14,005 nucleotides of DNA from Oscillospiraceae bacterium (GTDB taxonomy: Bacteria > Bacillota > Clostridia > Oscillospirales > Oscillospiraceae), in contig CACXHI010000102.1 of NCBI GenBank assembly GCA_902767395.1, forward strand, positions 1-14,005, in the 5' to 3' direction. Of this stretch, positions 6,392 through 13,269 are shown one piece after another. Position numbers and translations under genes: made by a program. Below the pieces are notes generated by a model. The model saw nothing but the letters and a program-made list of their open reading frames with translations, was not told the DNA's origin and made no database searches. The first letter of the stretch is position 1; each line of letters begins with the position of its first letter.

Positions 6392-7699
6392 TTGGAAAAC
6401 CTGTTTAAGATCAAAGAGCGAAACTCCACCGTCAAGACAGAAATCCTCGCCGGTATCACGACCTTTGCCACCATGGCGTACATTCTGGCCGTCAACCCCG
6501 GCATCCTGTCCGACGCCGGGATGGAGTTCGGCAAGGTCTTCGCTGCGACGGCAATTGCCTCCGCGATTGCCACGCTCATCATGGGCCTTGTCGCCAACCT
6601 GCCCTTCGCGCTCTCCGCAGGCATGGGCCTGAACGTCTTCTTCACCTACACGGTCTGTCTCGGCATGGGCTACTCCTGGCGCTGGGCGCTGACCGCGATT
6701 CTGGTGGAGGGCGTCATTTTCATTCTTCTGACGTTCTGCAACATCCGCGAGGCCATTGTCAACAGCATTCCGGACAGCCTGAAAAAAGCCATCGGCGCGG
6801 GCATCGGCCTCTTTATTGCCTATATCGGCCTGAAAAACGCGGGCATCATCGTCGCGGACGGCGGCACGGTCTCCGCGCTGAACGCCGAGTGGTATAAGGG
6901 CAGCGCCGGTCTGACGATGCTGGGCCTTGTGATCACCGGTACGCTGCTAATCTTCAAGGTCAAGGGCGCGCTGCTGATCGGTATTATTCTCACCACCCTG
7001 ATCGGCATTCCCTTCAAGTTGACCTCCTATGCCGGCGGCAGCTATCTGCCCTCGGCGCCCTACTTCTGCGAGTTTGCCTTCGATGAGATTTTTGCCTCCG
7101 GCAAGTCCATCTTTGAGTTCTGCGTGGTCGTCTTCTCCTTCCTGTTCGTCGATATGTTCGACACGGTCGGCACGCTGATCGGCTGCGCCGGGAAGTCCGG
7201 CCTGATTCAGAAGGACGGCTCGATTCCCAAGTGCAAGCAGGCGCTTCTGGCCGACGCCATCGGCACCACCTGCGGCGCGATGCTCGGCACCTCCACCGTC
7301 ACGACCTTTGTGGAAAGCGCTTCCGGCGTTTCCGAGGGCGGCAAGACCGGCCTGACCGCCGTGACCACTGCGGTGCTGTTCCTGCTGGCGCTTTTCCTGG
7401 AGCCTCTGTTCGGCTCCATTCCCTCGGCGGCGACGGCGCCTGCCCTGATTATTGTCGGCCTGATGATGGTGACGCCCATCCGTGAAATCGACTATCAGGA
7501 CTATTCCGAGGGCCTGCCCGCCTTTATGACGATCATTATGATGATTTGTGCCTCCAGCATTTCCGACGGCATTATGTTCGGCATCCTGTTCTATGTGGTG
7601 ACCAAGCTGTTCGCCGGCAAGGCCAAGCAGCTCAAGCTCCCGATTCTGATTGTCGCGCTGCTGTTTGTGCTCAAAATCGTTGTACAAATCGTTGCCTGA
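6392..7699 (+). CDS. NCS2 family purine permease (AzgA/PbuG-like)
   Basis: This 435-residue membrane transporter should import a purine base (adenine, guanine or hypoxanthine) with a cation. Family features in order are GITTFATMAYILAVNP (21-36), the ANLPFALSAGMGLN segment (68-81), a conserved DMFDTVGTLIG block (254-264), and TSTVTTFVESASGVSEGGKTG (300-320). About a dozen hydrophobic segments run through it, and the length is usual for the AzgA/PbuG branch. The start is TTG at 6392, which gives the typical short N-terminus (MENLFKIKERNS); AAAAGGGGGA at 6376-6385 is the ribosome binding site. It is followed after 21 bases by adenine deaminase, so adenine is a plausible substrate, though the exact base cannot be read from the sequence. 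Confidence 0.92.
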   Translation: MENLFKIKERNSTVKTEILAGITTFATMAYILAVNPGILSDAGMEFGKVFAATAIASAIATLIMGLVANLPFALSAGMGLNVFFTYTVCLGMGYSWRWALTAILVEGVIFILLTFCNIREAIVNSIPDSLKKAIGAGIGLFIAYIGLKNAGIIVADGGTVSALNAEWYKGSAGLTMLGLVITGTLLIFKVKGALLIGIILTTLIGIPFKLTSYAGGSYLPSAPYFCEFAFDEIFASGKSIFEFCVVVFSFLFVDMFDTVGTLIGCAGKSGLIQKDGSIPKCKQALLADAIGTTCGAMLGTSTVTTFVESASGVSEGGKTGLTAVTTAVLFLLALFLEPLFGSIPSAATAPALIIVGLMMVTPIREIDYQDYSEGLPAFMTIIMMICASSISDGIMFGILFYVVTKLFAGKAKQLKLPILIVALLFVLKIVVQIVA

Positions 7700-7720
7700 T
7701 TCCGTTTGGAAGGAGATTCC

Positions 7721-9469
7721 ATGGACAAGCAAACCTTAAAGCGGCTCATTGACGTGGCCGCAGGCCGAGCGCCTGCCGATCTGCGGCTGAAAAACTGTCA
7801 GGCCATTGACGTGTTCAACAAAACGGTGTTTCCCTCCGACGTGCTGATTGCGGAGGGACTGATCGCCGGATACGGACAGGACGGCTTCCCGGAGGCAGCG
7901 GAGACCTTCGACGCCAACGGCGCGTACCTTGCGCCGGGCCTGATCGACAGCCACGTACACGTCGAGTCCAGCCACCTCTCGCCTGCGGAATTCTCCCGGC
8001 TGGTGGTGCCGCACGGCACCACCACCGTCGTGGCCGACCCGCATGAGATCTGCAACGTCTGCGGACTTGAGGGCTTCGACTACATGTGCAGAGCTTCAGA
8101 GCAGATTGCCTTGCAGGTGTTTTTCCAGGTGCCGTCCTGCGTCCCCTGCACGCCCTTTGAAAACGCCGGTGCGATTTTGAACGCGCCGGAAATTCGCACG
8201 CGCATCGACAATCCCCGCGTGCTCGGCCTGGGCGAGCTGATGAACTTTGTCGGCGTCTGTGCCGCGGACGATGCGATTCTCGACAAGCTGCTGGAGGCCG
8301 ACCGCTGCGGCAAGCTGGTGGACGGGCACAGTCCCGGCCTCGCCGGGCCGATGCTCGACGCCTACGCCGCCTCGGGCGTGCGCACGGATCACGAATGCAC
8401 CACGCCCGAGGAGCTGCGCGACCGCACGCGGCGCGGTGTTTACGTCCTGCTGCGGCAAGGCACGGCCTGCCATGACGTGCTCCGCCTGCTGCCCGGCGTG
8501 GATAGCGGCAACGAGCGGTTCTGCCTGTTCTGCACCGACGACCGGCAATCCGCCAGCTTGATCGAGGAAGGCCACGTCGACAACAATCTGCGTCTGGCTG
8601 TCTCGGCGGGGCTGGACCCGATTACCGCCATCTGCATGGCGACGGTCAACGCCGCCGTCTGCTACGGGCTGAAGGATCGCGGCGCGGTTGCCCCCGGGCG
8701 CAGGGCGGATCTGATCCTGTTCGACTCGCTGAGGGAGCTTCACGTGACCCATACCTGGATCGGCGGCAAGCACGTGGCGGCAAACGGCGCGTATCTGGCG
8801 CAGGACGTCCACGTTGCGCCGGAGCATGTCAGCGGGCGCATGAACGTCCGGGACTTCTCCGCCGCGCGTCTGGCATTGCCGCTGCGCTCCGCCAGAGTGC
8901 GCACGATTGAGATCATTCCCGGCTCCGTGGTGACCCGCGCCGGAACCGCAGAGGTTTCGCGCGATGCCGCGGGCTGTTGGATGCGCGACGGGCAGGATCT
9001 GGTTAAGATCGCCGTGGTCGAGCGCCACAAGGGGACCGGCAACGTGGGGCTGGGCCTGCTTGCGGGCTACGGCCTGAAAAACGGCGCCGTCGCTACCAGC
9101 GTTGCGCACGACTCGCACAACGTCATCGTCGCCGGGGACAATGACCGGGACATGGCGCTGGCGGTCGAGCGGCTGATCGAGCTGGGCGGCGGCATGGCGA
9201 TTGTCCATGACGGGAAGCTGCTCGACAGCTTCGCCCATGAGATTGCCGGTCTGATGACGGACCGGCCCGGCGAGCTGGTGGCCCGCCGAATCCGGGAACT
9301 GGGCGAGACCGCGCACGCGGCGCTGGGGATTCATGCCAACGTCGATCCCTTTATGACCCTGTGCTTCATGGCGCTGCCGGTAATTCCGGCGCTCAAAATC
9401 ACGGATACCGGTCTGTTCGACGTGAACGGCTTCCACACCGTTGCTGTGGAGCAGGACAACCCTTTTTAG
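7721..9469 (+). CDS. ade: Adenine deaminase
   Basis: This 582-residue enzyme deaminates adenine to hypoxanthine and ammonia in purine salvage. It has the AdeC-type amidohydrolase fold. The metal-binding stretch GLIDSHVHVESSH (73-85) contains His78 and His80. PHGTTTVVADPHEI (97-110) has Asp106, His108 and Glu109. DGHSPGL (201-207) has His203, and CTDDR (271-275) supplies the late aspartate. The C-terminal domain (about 400-582) is the usual adenine deaminase extension. The length is close to B. subtilis AdeC (577 residues). ATG 7721 follows AGGAG at 7711-7715; a TTG at 7706 in the same frame lacks a site of its own. It sits 21 bases behind the purine permease, which suggests that uptake and deamination are co-transcribed. 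Confidence 0.96.
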   Translation: MDKQTLKRLIDVAAGRAPADLRLKNCQAIDVFNKTVFPSDVLIAEGLIAGYGQDGFPEAAETFDANGAYLAPGLIDSHVHVESSHLSPAEFSRLVVPHGTTTVVADPHEICNVCGLEGFDYMCRASEQIALQVFFQVPSCVPCTPFENAGAILNAPEIRTRIDNPRVLGLGELMNFVGVCAADDAILDKLLEADRCGKLVDGHSPGLAGPMLDAYAASGVRTDHECTTPEELRDRTRRGVYVLLRQGTACHDVLRLLPGVDSGNERFCLFCTDDRQSASLIEEGHVDNNLRLAVSAGLDPITAICMATVNAAVCYGLKDRGAVAPGRRADLILFDSLRELHVTHTWIGGKHVAANGAYLAQDVHVAPEHVSGRMNVRDFSAARLALPLRSARVRTIEIIPGSVVTRAGTAEVSRDAAGCWMRDGQDLVKIAVVERHKGTGNVGLGLLAGYGLKNGAVATSVAHDSHNVIVAGDNDRDMALAVERLIELGGGMAIVHDGKLLDSFAHEIAGLMTDRPGELVARRIRELGETAHAALGIHANVDPFMTLCFMALPVIPALKITDTGLFDVNGFHTVAVEQDNPF

Positions 9470-9483
9470 TCTGAATCTCTCAT

Positions 9484-9526
9484 GAGCCGGACGGTGTTTT
9501 AGACCGTCCGGCTCGCCTTTTCGCTT
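9484..9526 (+). terminator. Intrinsic terminator after adenine deaminase
   Basis: A 12-bp perfect GC-rich stem (9484-9495 with 9503-9514) has a 7-base loop and a T-rich tail (CCTTTTCGCTTTTATT) on the + strand. The minus-strand gene that ends at 9527 meets the same hairpin, but without a T-run in its direction. Confidence 0.9.
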
Positions 9527-10621
9527 TTATTGGAAATGGTATCCGTAGGAGATTGTCTTATTGGGAAGCAGAGAATAACCTTGGAGCGTATAGGTTGCTA
9601 CGACGACGTGACTATTCCAGTTCCCGTGCGCAAGTTCCACACTATTCCCATTGCGGCTGATAACGTAAGCCCAGTGAGACGGCGAGAAAAGCAATACGTC
9701 ACCGGCCCGAATCTCATCCGGATTTGTAAATTTTTTTCCCGAACGAGGAGATTTTTTCCCGTAAACGTACCACACTAGATCGGCCGTGAAGGCACAGCAA
9801 CCACTGCAAGAGTATGTTGAGAGCTTCGGCCGCTGGCTGCTTGGCCAGTACGTTCCAGCCTGAAAGTCCGGACTGGATAAGAAACTATTGAGCTTGGCAA
9901 TTGCCGACTCCCCTACACTATGTGTCAAATACGATGCGTACACATAGGCGCACTGCCCATTGAACGCAATGGTAGCCCAGTTGGTATTCGAAATCGAGTA
10001 CACCGATACGGGAGCACCATTATACAGCGAGCCGACTTTCGGAGAGGAGGAAGAGGGAGCGGAGCGGACATTGAGGTTTGAGCCGTTGGTTTTCACGTAA
10101 TATGTCGTCGTGGAGGGGGCGCTGTTTTTAGGAACGAGTTTTATCTCAATGGCCTCGATAGACAGGGCTCGGCCTTTCGTCCCGCTCTCTTGACCGTCAC
10201 GAGCCCAATCCAGCCATCCGATAGTGGCAACATGGGTTCTGTATTGGATGCTGTATTCGCTGGCGACAGCACCATTCAGCATGAGGCTAATACACTCAAG
10301 CCCAAGACCTTCACCGACTGTTCCAATGAGCAAATCGTTTCCGGTCTGTGAGGGCAGGTCACCTTTACAGGCCACATGGCACTTGGCGGTGATGGAGCCA
10401 CTGCAGTTGCTAATATGAAGCTCGAGGCACTCGGCCTGACGGCTTTGGCCTGTAGTTCCACACATACCCGGCGCATAGGTAAATACCGATTCCCAACCAG
10501 TTCCGCTAAGATGCATTCTGAAAAACAGCTGGGGTGCACTGGAGGATGCGCTGACGGGCAGCGGGCTGGCGGCAAGCAGCAAGAGAATACTGAGTAAAAT
10601 GGCTATCGTTCTTTTTTTCAT
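9527..10621 (-). CDS. Secreted protein with ChW repeats, SH3b domain and cysteine-peptidase-like C-terminus
   Basis: This 364-residue protein has a Sec signal peptide (residues 1-25, cleavage near SASS). Residues 35-162 contain ChW (clostridial hydrophobic, Trp-containing) repeats. The last is canonical, with HVATIGWLDWARDGQESGTKG (130-150) then LSIEAIEIKL. The first (about 36-70, GTGWESVFTYAPG) is a variant, and the middle one (about 78-116) has lost the GW. An SH3b domain follows (about 173-233, LNVRSAP). The C-terminal domain (about 262-364) looks like an NlpC/P60, CHAP or amidase-type cysteine hydrolase: a Cys272-Cys275-Cys276 cluster before a helix, GDVLLFSPSHWAYVI (307-321, His316), and AHGNW (331-335). 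It is likely a cell-wall-targeted peptidoglycan hydrolase, but the catalytic set is not proven. AAGGAG lies before ATG 10621. Confidence 0.8.
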   Translation of the reverse strand: MKKRTIAILLSILLLLAASPLPVSASSSAPQLFFRMHLSGTGWESVFTYAPGMCGTTGQSRQAECLELHISNCSGSITAKCHVACKGDLPSQTGNDLLIGTVGEGLGLECISLMLNGAVASEYSIQYRTHVATIGWLDWARDGQESGTKGRALSIEAIEIKLVPKNSAPSTTTYYVKTNGSNLNVRSAPSSSSPKVGSLYNGAPVSVYSISNTNWATIAFNGQCAYVYASYLTHSVGESAIAKLNSFLSSPDFQAGTYWPSSQRPKLSTYSCSGCCAFTADLVWYVYGKKSPRSGKKFTNPDEIRAGDVLLFSPSHWAYVISRNGNSVELAHGNWNSHVVVATYTLQGYSLLPNKTISYGYHFQ

Positions 10622-10680
10622 CTTTTTTCTCCTTTTTTGTTTGATAGATTTGGGTGGACAAACGGACGTTTTTGAGACAA
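10618..10680 (-). other. Possible 20-codon leader ORF overlapping the secreted gene's start
   Basis: A TTG codon at 10680-10678 opens 20 codons (starting MSQKRPFVHPNLS) that stop with TGA inside the ATGA of the ChW/SH3b gene. Such an overlap would allow translational coupling. Against it, the nearest strong Shine-Dalgarno element is about 22 bases upstream, which is too far, and the composition is unremarkable. It is recorded as a weak possibility, not a firm gene. Confidence 0.15.
10660..10671. promoter_or_regulatory. Short dyad, possible operator
   Basis: AAACGGACGTTT is a 12-base inverted repeat (AAACG, two-base centre, CGTTT) in the leader of the minus-strand secreted gene, about 40 bases before its start codon. 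It might bind a regulator; nothing else supports this. Confidence 0.2.
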
Positions 10681-10697
10681 TAATTTATCCTGATCCT

Positions 10698-10709
10698 GAT
10701 CACCTCCTT
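10698..10709 (-). promoter_or_regulatory. Orphan 12-base Shine-Dalgarno sequence in the leader
   Basis: On the minus strand the leader contains AAGGAGGTGATC, a perfect complement of the conserved 3' tail of 16S rRNA. No ATG, GTG or TTG lies at a normal distance behind it; the codon at the ideal spacing is ATC. The actual gene start is 76 bases further on and has its own AAGGAG. It resembles the STAB-SD type of mRNA-stabilising ribosome-binding element, but could also belong to a leader ORF with a non-standard start. Confidence 0.5.
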
Positions 10710-10851
10710 GAGGCACGCTTTTTTCGTTTGGCACAAGCACGAACCGTTTGCGCTTGTTACATGCATATAATGCCATGGTTTTTGAGCAATTGCAATCTGG
10801 GTGTCAATTTGCCAGCAGAAAGAAGAAAAGACTGGCTTTTTAACAAAGGAA

Positions 10852-10881
10852 TTGAACGAACAATCGGCATTCATATACAAT
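10852..10881 (+). promoter_or_regulatory. Putative promoter of the Nudix / 481-aa gene pair
   Basis: TTGAAC (10852-10857) and TACAAT (10876-10881) are 18 bases apart; TATACA two bases upstream is an alternative -10 with 16-base spacing. The leader of about 40 bases includes an AT-only hairpin, CTAAAAA (10899-10905) with TTTTTAG (10909-10915), that overlaps the AGGAGG ribosome binding site and could modestly mask it. Confidence 0.5.
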
Positions 10882-10928
10882 AATGTAAATAGCGACAGCT
10901 AAAAAGATTTTTTAGGAGGCAAGAAATC

Positions 10929-11606
10929 ATGTTAAACGAAAAAGAGTATCTTCTGTCCTTAAGCGAAACAACAGAAAAAGTGGATTGCACGGAAACATCT
11001 CTGACACGGGTTATCGATCCGGCTATCTTAAAACAATTTGAACAGGAGAATGATTCTGTCGTCGGTCTGATTCCAAATCAACCGTATTATGACTTCAGAA
11101 TGGATGTGTATGTGAATCAAGATGGAAAACCTTTCCGTTATTGCAACGTGGACTACAGGAGGCAAGGAGCGGCCATCCTGGTTGTCCTGAAAAGAGGGGG
11201 AGACAGGTTCTACCTGCTGAACAGGCAGTATCGTCCCTTCCTGAAGGGCATTGTATACGAAGTTCCTCGGGGCTTTGCGAATCCAGAGGATCGCAACTCG
11301 CTCCAGACAGCTGTTCGCGAGCTTGCGGAGGAAACATGCATTCACATCGAGGAAAATTCTGAAATCAAGCTGGAGCTGCTGGGAACCGTACATCCGGACA
11401 GTGGCTTGACCAACAACAAGGTTTCTCTGTTTATTGTGGAACTTCCGCTTGAGGAATGCGCAAATCTTGGCGTACAGGATGATGAAGCAATCGTTGGGCA
11501 CTGCATTTTGTCAGAAAAAGAGTTTAAAAACGGGATTGCAAGCGATAAAATCACAGACGGGTTTACCTTGGCATCATTTGCAAAATATCTCTCGCGACGG
11601 ACTTGA
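10929..11606 (+). CDS. Nudix hydrolase with a non-canonical Nudix box
   Basis: This 225-residue protein has a Nudix fold of the ADP-ribose pyrophosphatase-like type, which cleaves nucleoside diphosphates linked to another group. The N-terminal 75 residues are an unassigned extension. The domain is seen from RRQGAAILVVLKRG (77-90), FYLLNRQYRP (94-103) and VYEVPRGF (109-116). The Nudix box follows, with the catalytic core RELAEET (130-136) intact. Two deviations stand out: there is one extra residue between the box Gly115 and RE, so no Glu sits at the usual position, and the final Gly is Cys137. The C-terminal ITDGFTLASFAKYLS (208-222) resembles ADP-ribose pyrophosphatases. AGGAGG at 10914-10919 precedes ATG 10929. 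The gene is AT-rich relative to its flanks and lies 36 bases before the next gene. The substrate is unknown. Confidence 0.85.
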   Translation: MLNEKEYLLSLSETTEKVDCTETSLTRVIDPAILKQFEQENDSVVGLIPNQPYYDFRMDVYVNQDGKPFRYCNVDYRRQGAAILVVLKRGGDRFYLLNRQYRPFLKGIVYEVPRGFANPEDRNSLQTAVRELAEETCIHIEENSEIKLELLGTVHPDSGLTNNKVSLFIVELPLEECANLGVQDDEAIVGHCILSEKEFKNGIASDKITDGFTLASFAKYLSRRT

Positions 11607-11642
11607 TTGACAGCTATAGCTTGATAACAGGGGGGAAACTGA

Positions 11643-13088
11643 ATGAACACGTACACGAATTTGGCTGATAGCGTTCACTTCAACCGAACTGCAGCCTATG
11701 TCCCAACTGACTGCAAAGAGAAAAGTGCTGAGCATTTTTTGGAATACGCTAATCTTCTTAAAAAAGAACTGTGCAGGATTCTTTCCTCTGAGGACGATCA
11801 AATTGCCTTTACTTTGAATCACATCTCTGACAACCCTGTTTTCTTTCAGATGCGCAAAAACAACCAAGAATCCAGCCGTTTGATTAATAAGATCAGTGAA
11901 GAACTATTTGATCTTTTGATACAACTATTACAAAGACGACGAGCATTTATCAGTACGTATAAAGAACATACCGTAAAGAGCTATGCAGAGCAGGCAATGA
12001 TTTCCAGTTGGAAACGAATCTGCGACGATCAAACAGACGATTTGCGCTTTGTGAGTTCTTTGGTTGAGGAACTCGCTGAGATCAAAGGAACGGATGACCG
12101 AGAGCGGGAGGAATATGTCCATTACAGCGACCGCAAGAAACGGGAGGCACACGATGCAGTTTTTGGATGGGAGCGACTTGTTACCATCAAAGATGGGAAT
12201 GTGCTTTTTGGAAAACCTCACTGCGGAGCAGAAGCAAAGTATACCATACCGATTAAACAGTATCTGGAGCAGATTAAAGAAGAGAGCGTCGCTGATTCCA
12301 AATTTGGATTTTATACCGGATTGGTTTTTGAAAAAGATAAAATTGGGCGTCAAACAACTGACGTGTTTTTGGAGAGGATAAAGCTTCTGGGGAAACAAGC
12401 AGGCACACGATATGTTTCAAACGATCCTTTTGTGAATGAAAACGACATTACGCTTGGAACTATCATGGAGCGGATTGTGCGAAGCAATCTCTTCGAGAGG
12501 TTGTATGAGGAAACAGTCGATTCCGCACTGGAGAAGAGAATTCGGCAGGAAAGAAATAAGTTTTTAGATATCTCTCGGAAACAGTTTGAGAGGCTATACA
12601 CCATCAATAAACCAACTCGATCAAAGATATATGAATTTGTCTATCCTGTCATGGAATCTGTTTTCAAGGAGATGAAATTGTACAGTCAGACAAATTACGA
12701 AAAAAACAGTCTTCGAAAATATGGCAAATCATTCTTCTTTCAGGTGATTGACTTTTGCTACAATTATTACAATTACTTGCTGTCTTACGGTCTTCAAGAA
12801 AACACCAGCTTTAGCTTTTACCCTTATTACACAAAAAAGGGAGCGGGAAGCAGATCGGGAAGGAATATAGAATTGGGTTCATCTTTTAATAATCAGCGCC
12901 AGGGCACAATCACACTGGGGAACGACCTGTTACGGGAGCAGATTCAGTATCATCTTCTGGACTCTGACCATAAAACTGTCGGCGCATACCTCTCTTTTTC
13001 CAGTGCAAAGAATGCAAGGGAGGAACGGCAGAAGCAAGGGAAAAAACTCTTTATTGCGGATTTGTCTGGCGATATTCTTCCGCTCTAA
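11643..13088 (+). CDS. Uncharacterised 481-residue protein paired with the Nudix gene
   Basis: I do not recognise this protein. It is 481 residues, with no signal peptide and no convincing membrane segment, so it is probably cytoplasmic. The N-terminal half (about 25-170) is highly charged and looks helical, with a dense charged stretch at 150-170 (DDREREEYVHYSDRKKREAH). The middle (about 170-270) appears mixed alpha/beta (GWERLVTIKDGNVLFG at 175-190). Residues 280-385 look helical again and include the aromatic run DFCYNYYNYLLSYG (370-383). The C-terminal part (about 385-481) is Ser/Gly-rich, then GTITLGNDLLREQIQYHLL (421-439). No Walker, HTH, zinc-finger or nuclease motif was found. AGGGGGG at 11629-11635 precedes ATG 11643. 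The 36-base gap to the Nudix gene and the similar AT-rich composition suggest one operon and shared transfer history. Confidence 0.75.
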   Translation: MNTYTNLADSVHFNRTAAYVPTDCKEKSAEHFLEYANLLKKELCRILSSEDDQIAFTLNHISDNPVFFQMRKNNQESSRLINKISEELFDLLIQLLQRRRAFISTYKEHTVKSYAEQAMISSWKRICDDQTDDLRFVSSLVEELAEIKGTDDREREEYVHYSDRKKREAHDAVFGWERLVTIKDGNVLFGKPHCGAEAKYTIPIKQYLEQIKEESVADSKFGFYTGLVFEKDKIGRQTTDVFLERIKLLGKQAGTRYVSNDPFVNENDITLGTIMERIVRSNLFERLYEETVDSALEKRIRQERNKFLDISRKQFERLYTINKPTRSKIYEFVYPVMESVFKEMKLYSQTNYEKNSLRKYGKSFFFQVIDFCYNYYNYLLSYGLQENTSFSFYPYYTKKGAGSRSGRNIELGSSFNNQRQGTITLGNDLLREQIQYHLLDSDHKTVGAYLSFSSAKNAREERQKQGKKLFIADLSGDILPL

Positions 13089-13131
13089 AAGTGCCAAGAG
13101 GACGGACAATGAATTGCCCGTTTCTACAAGT

Positions 13132-13184
13132 AAGATGTCGCCACAAGACAGCTGGAAATTGCTGAATTGCGGCAACATCTTTTC
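13132..13184 (+). ncRNA. Two-tier hairpin RNA downstream of the 481-aa gene
   Basis: AAGATGTCGCC (13132-13142) pairs with GGCAACATCTT (13171-13181) at 10 of 11 positions. It encloses a second small stem, CAGC with GCTG, separated by an 8-base loop. The outer stem is followed by T residues (ATCTTTTCC), so this could be an additional terminator or the processed 3' end of the mRNA. Nothing shows that it is an independent RNA gene. Confidence 0.35.
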
Positions 13185-13205
13185 CGTGACATCGTAACAT
13201 GCGAG

Positions 13206-13258
13206 AAACCAACCGCCGGGAAAAGCGGATCATCGCTTTTCCCGGCGGTTGGTTTTTT
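13206..13258 (+). terminator. 22-bp bidirectional terminator between convergent genes
   Basis: A perfect 22-bp stem (13206-13227 with 13234-13255) has a 6-base loop, GATCAT. On the + strand it runs into six T residues and would end the Nudix/481-aa transcript. On the minus strand it ends in TTT and begins 15 bases after the stop of the ABC remnant, so it can serve both genes. Confidence 0.92.
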
Positions 13259-13269
13259 CATACGCTTGC

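Larger units (their letters stand above)
10622..10928. other. Intergenic region between divergent genes
   Basis: These 307 AT-rich bases separate the minus-strand secreted protein gene from the + strand Nudix gene. Besides the orphan Shine-Dalgarno sequence, the short dyad and the + strand promoter listed separately, there is an imperfect inverted repeat at 10733-10757 (ACAAGC and GCTTGT ends, inner pairs with one mismatch). A minus-strand TTGACA at 10807-10802 has no well-spaced -10 box, so the promoter of the secreted gene remains uncertain. No convincing protein gene lies here. Confidence 0.6.

Noticed and set aside
7706..7720. TTG at 7706 as the adenine deaminase start
   Set aside because: The ribosome binding site AGGAG (7711-7715) lies downstream of it and is correctly placed for ATG 7721.
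8096..9436. 446-codon open frame on the minus strand
   Set aside because: It lies entirely antisense to the well-supported adenine deaminase gene and shows no protein-like motif.
10698..10709. GATCACCTCCTT on the + strand as the end of a 16S rRNA gene fragment
   Set aside because: Only this 12-base tail matches; the sequence before it does not continue the rRNA helix 45 region. A Shine-Dalgarno sequence on the minus strand explains it better.
10506..10880. 124-codon minus-strand open frame across the divergent intergenic region
   Set aside because: It has no ribosome binding site, overlaps the signal-peptide region of the secreted gene in another frame, and its composition is not protein-like.
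11612..11621. AGCTATAGCT palindrome between the Nudix and 481-aa genes
   Set aside because: A perfect 10-base palindrome alone is not enough to call an operator, and it does not extend further.
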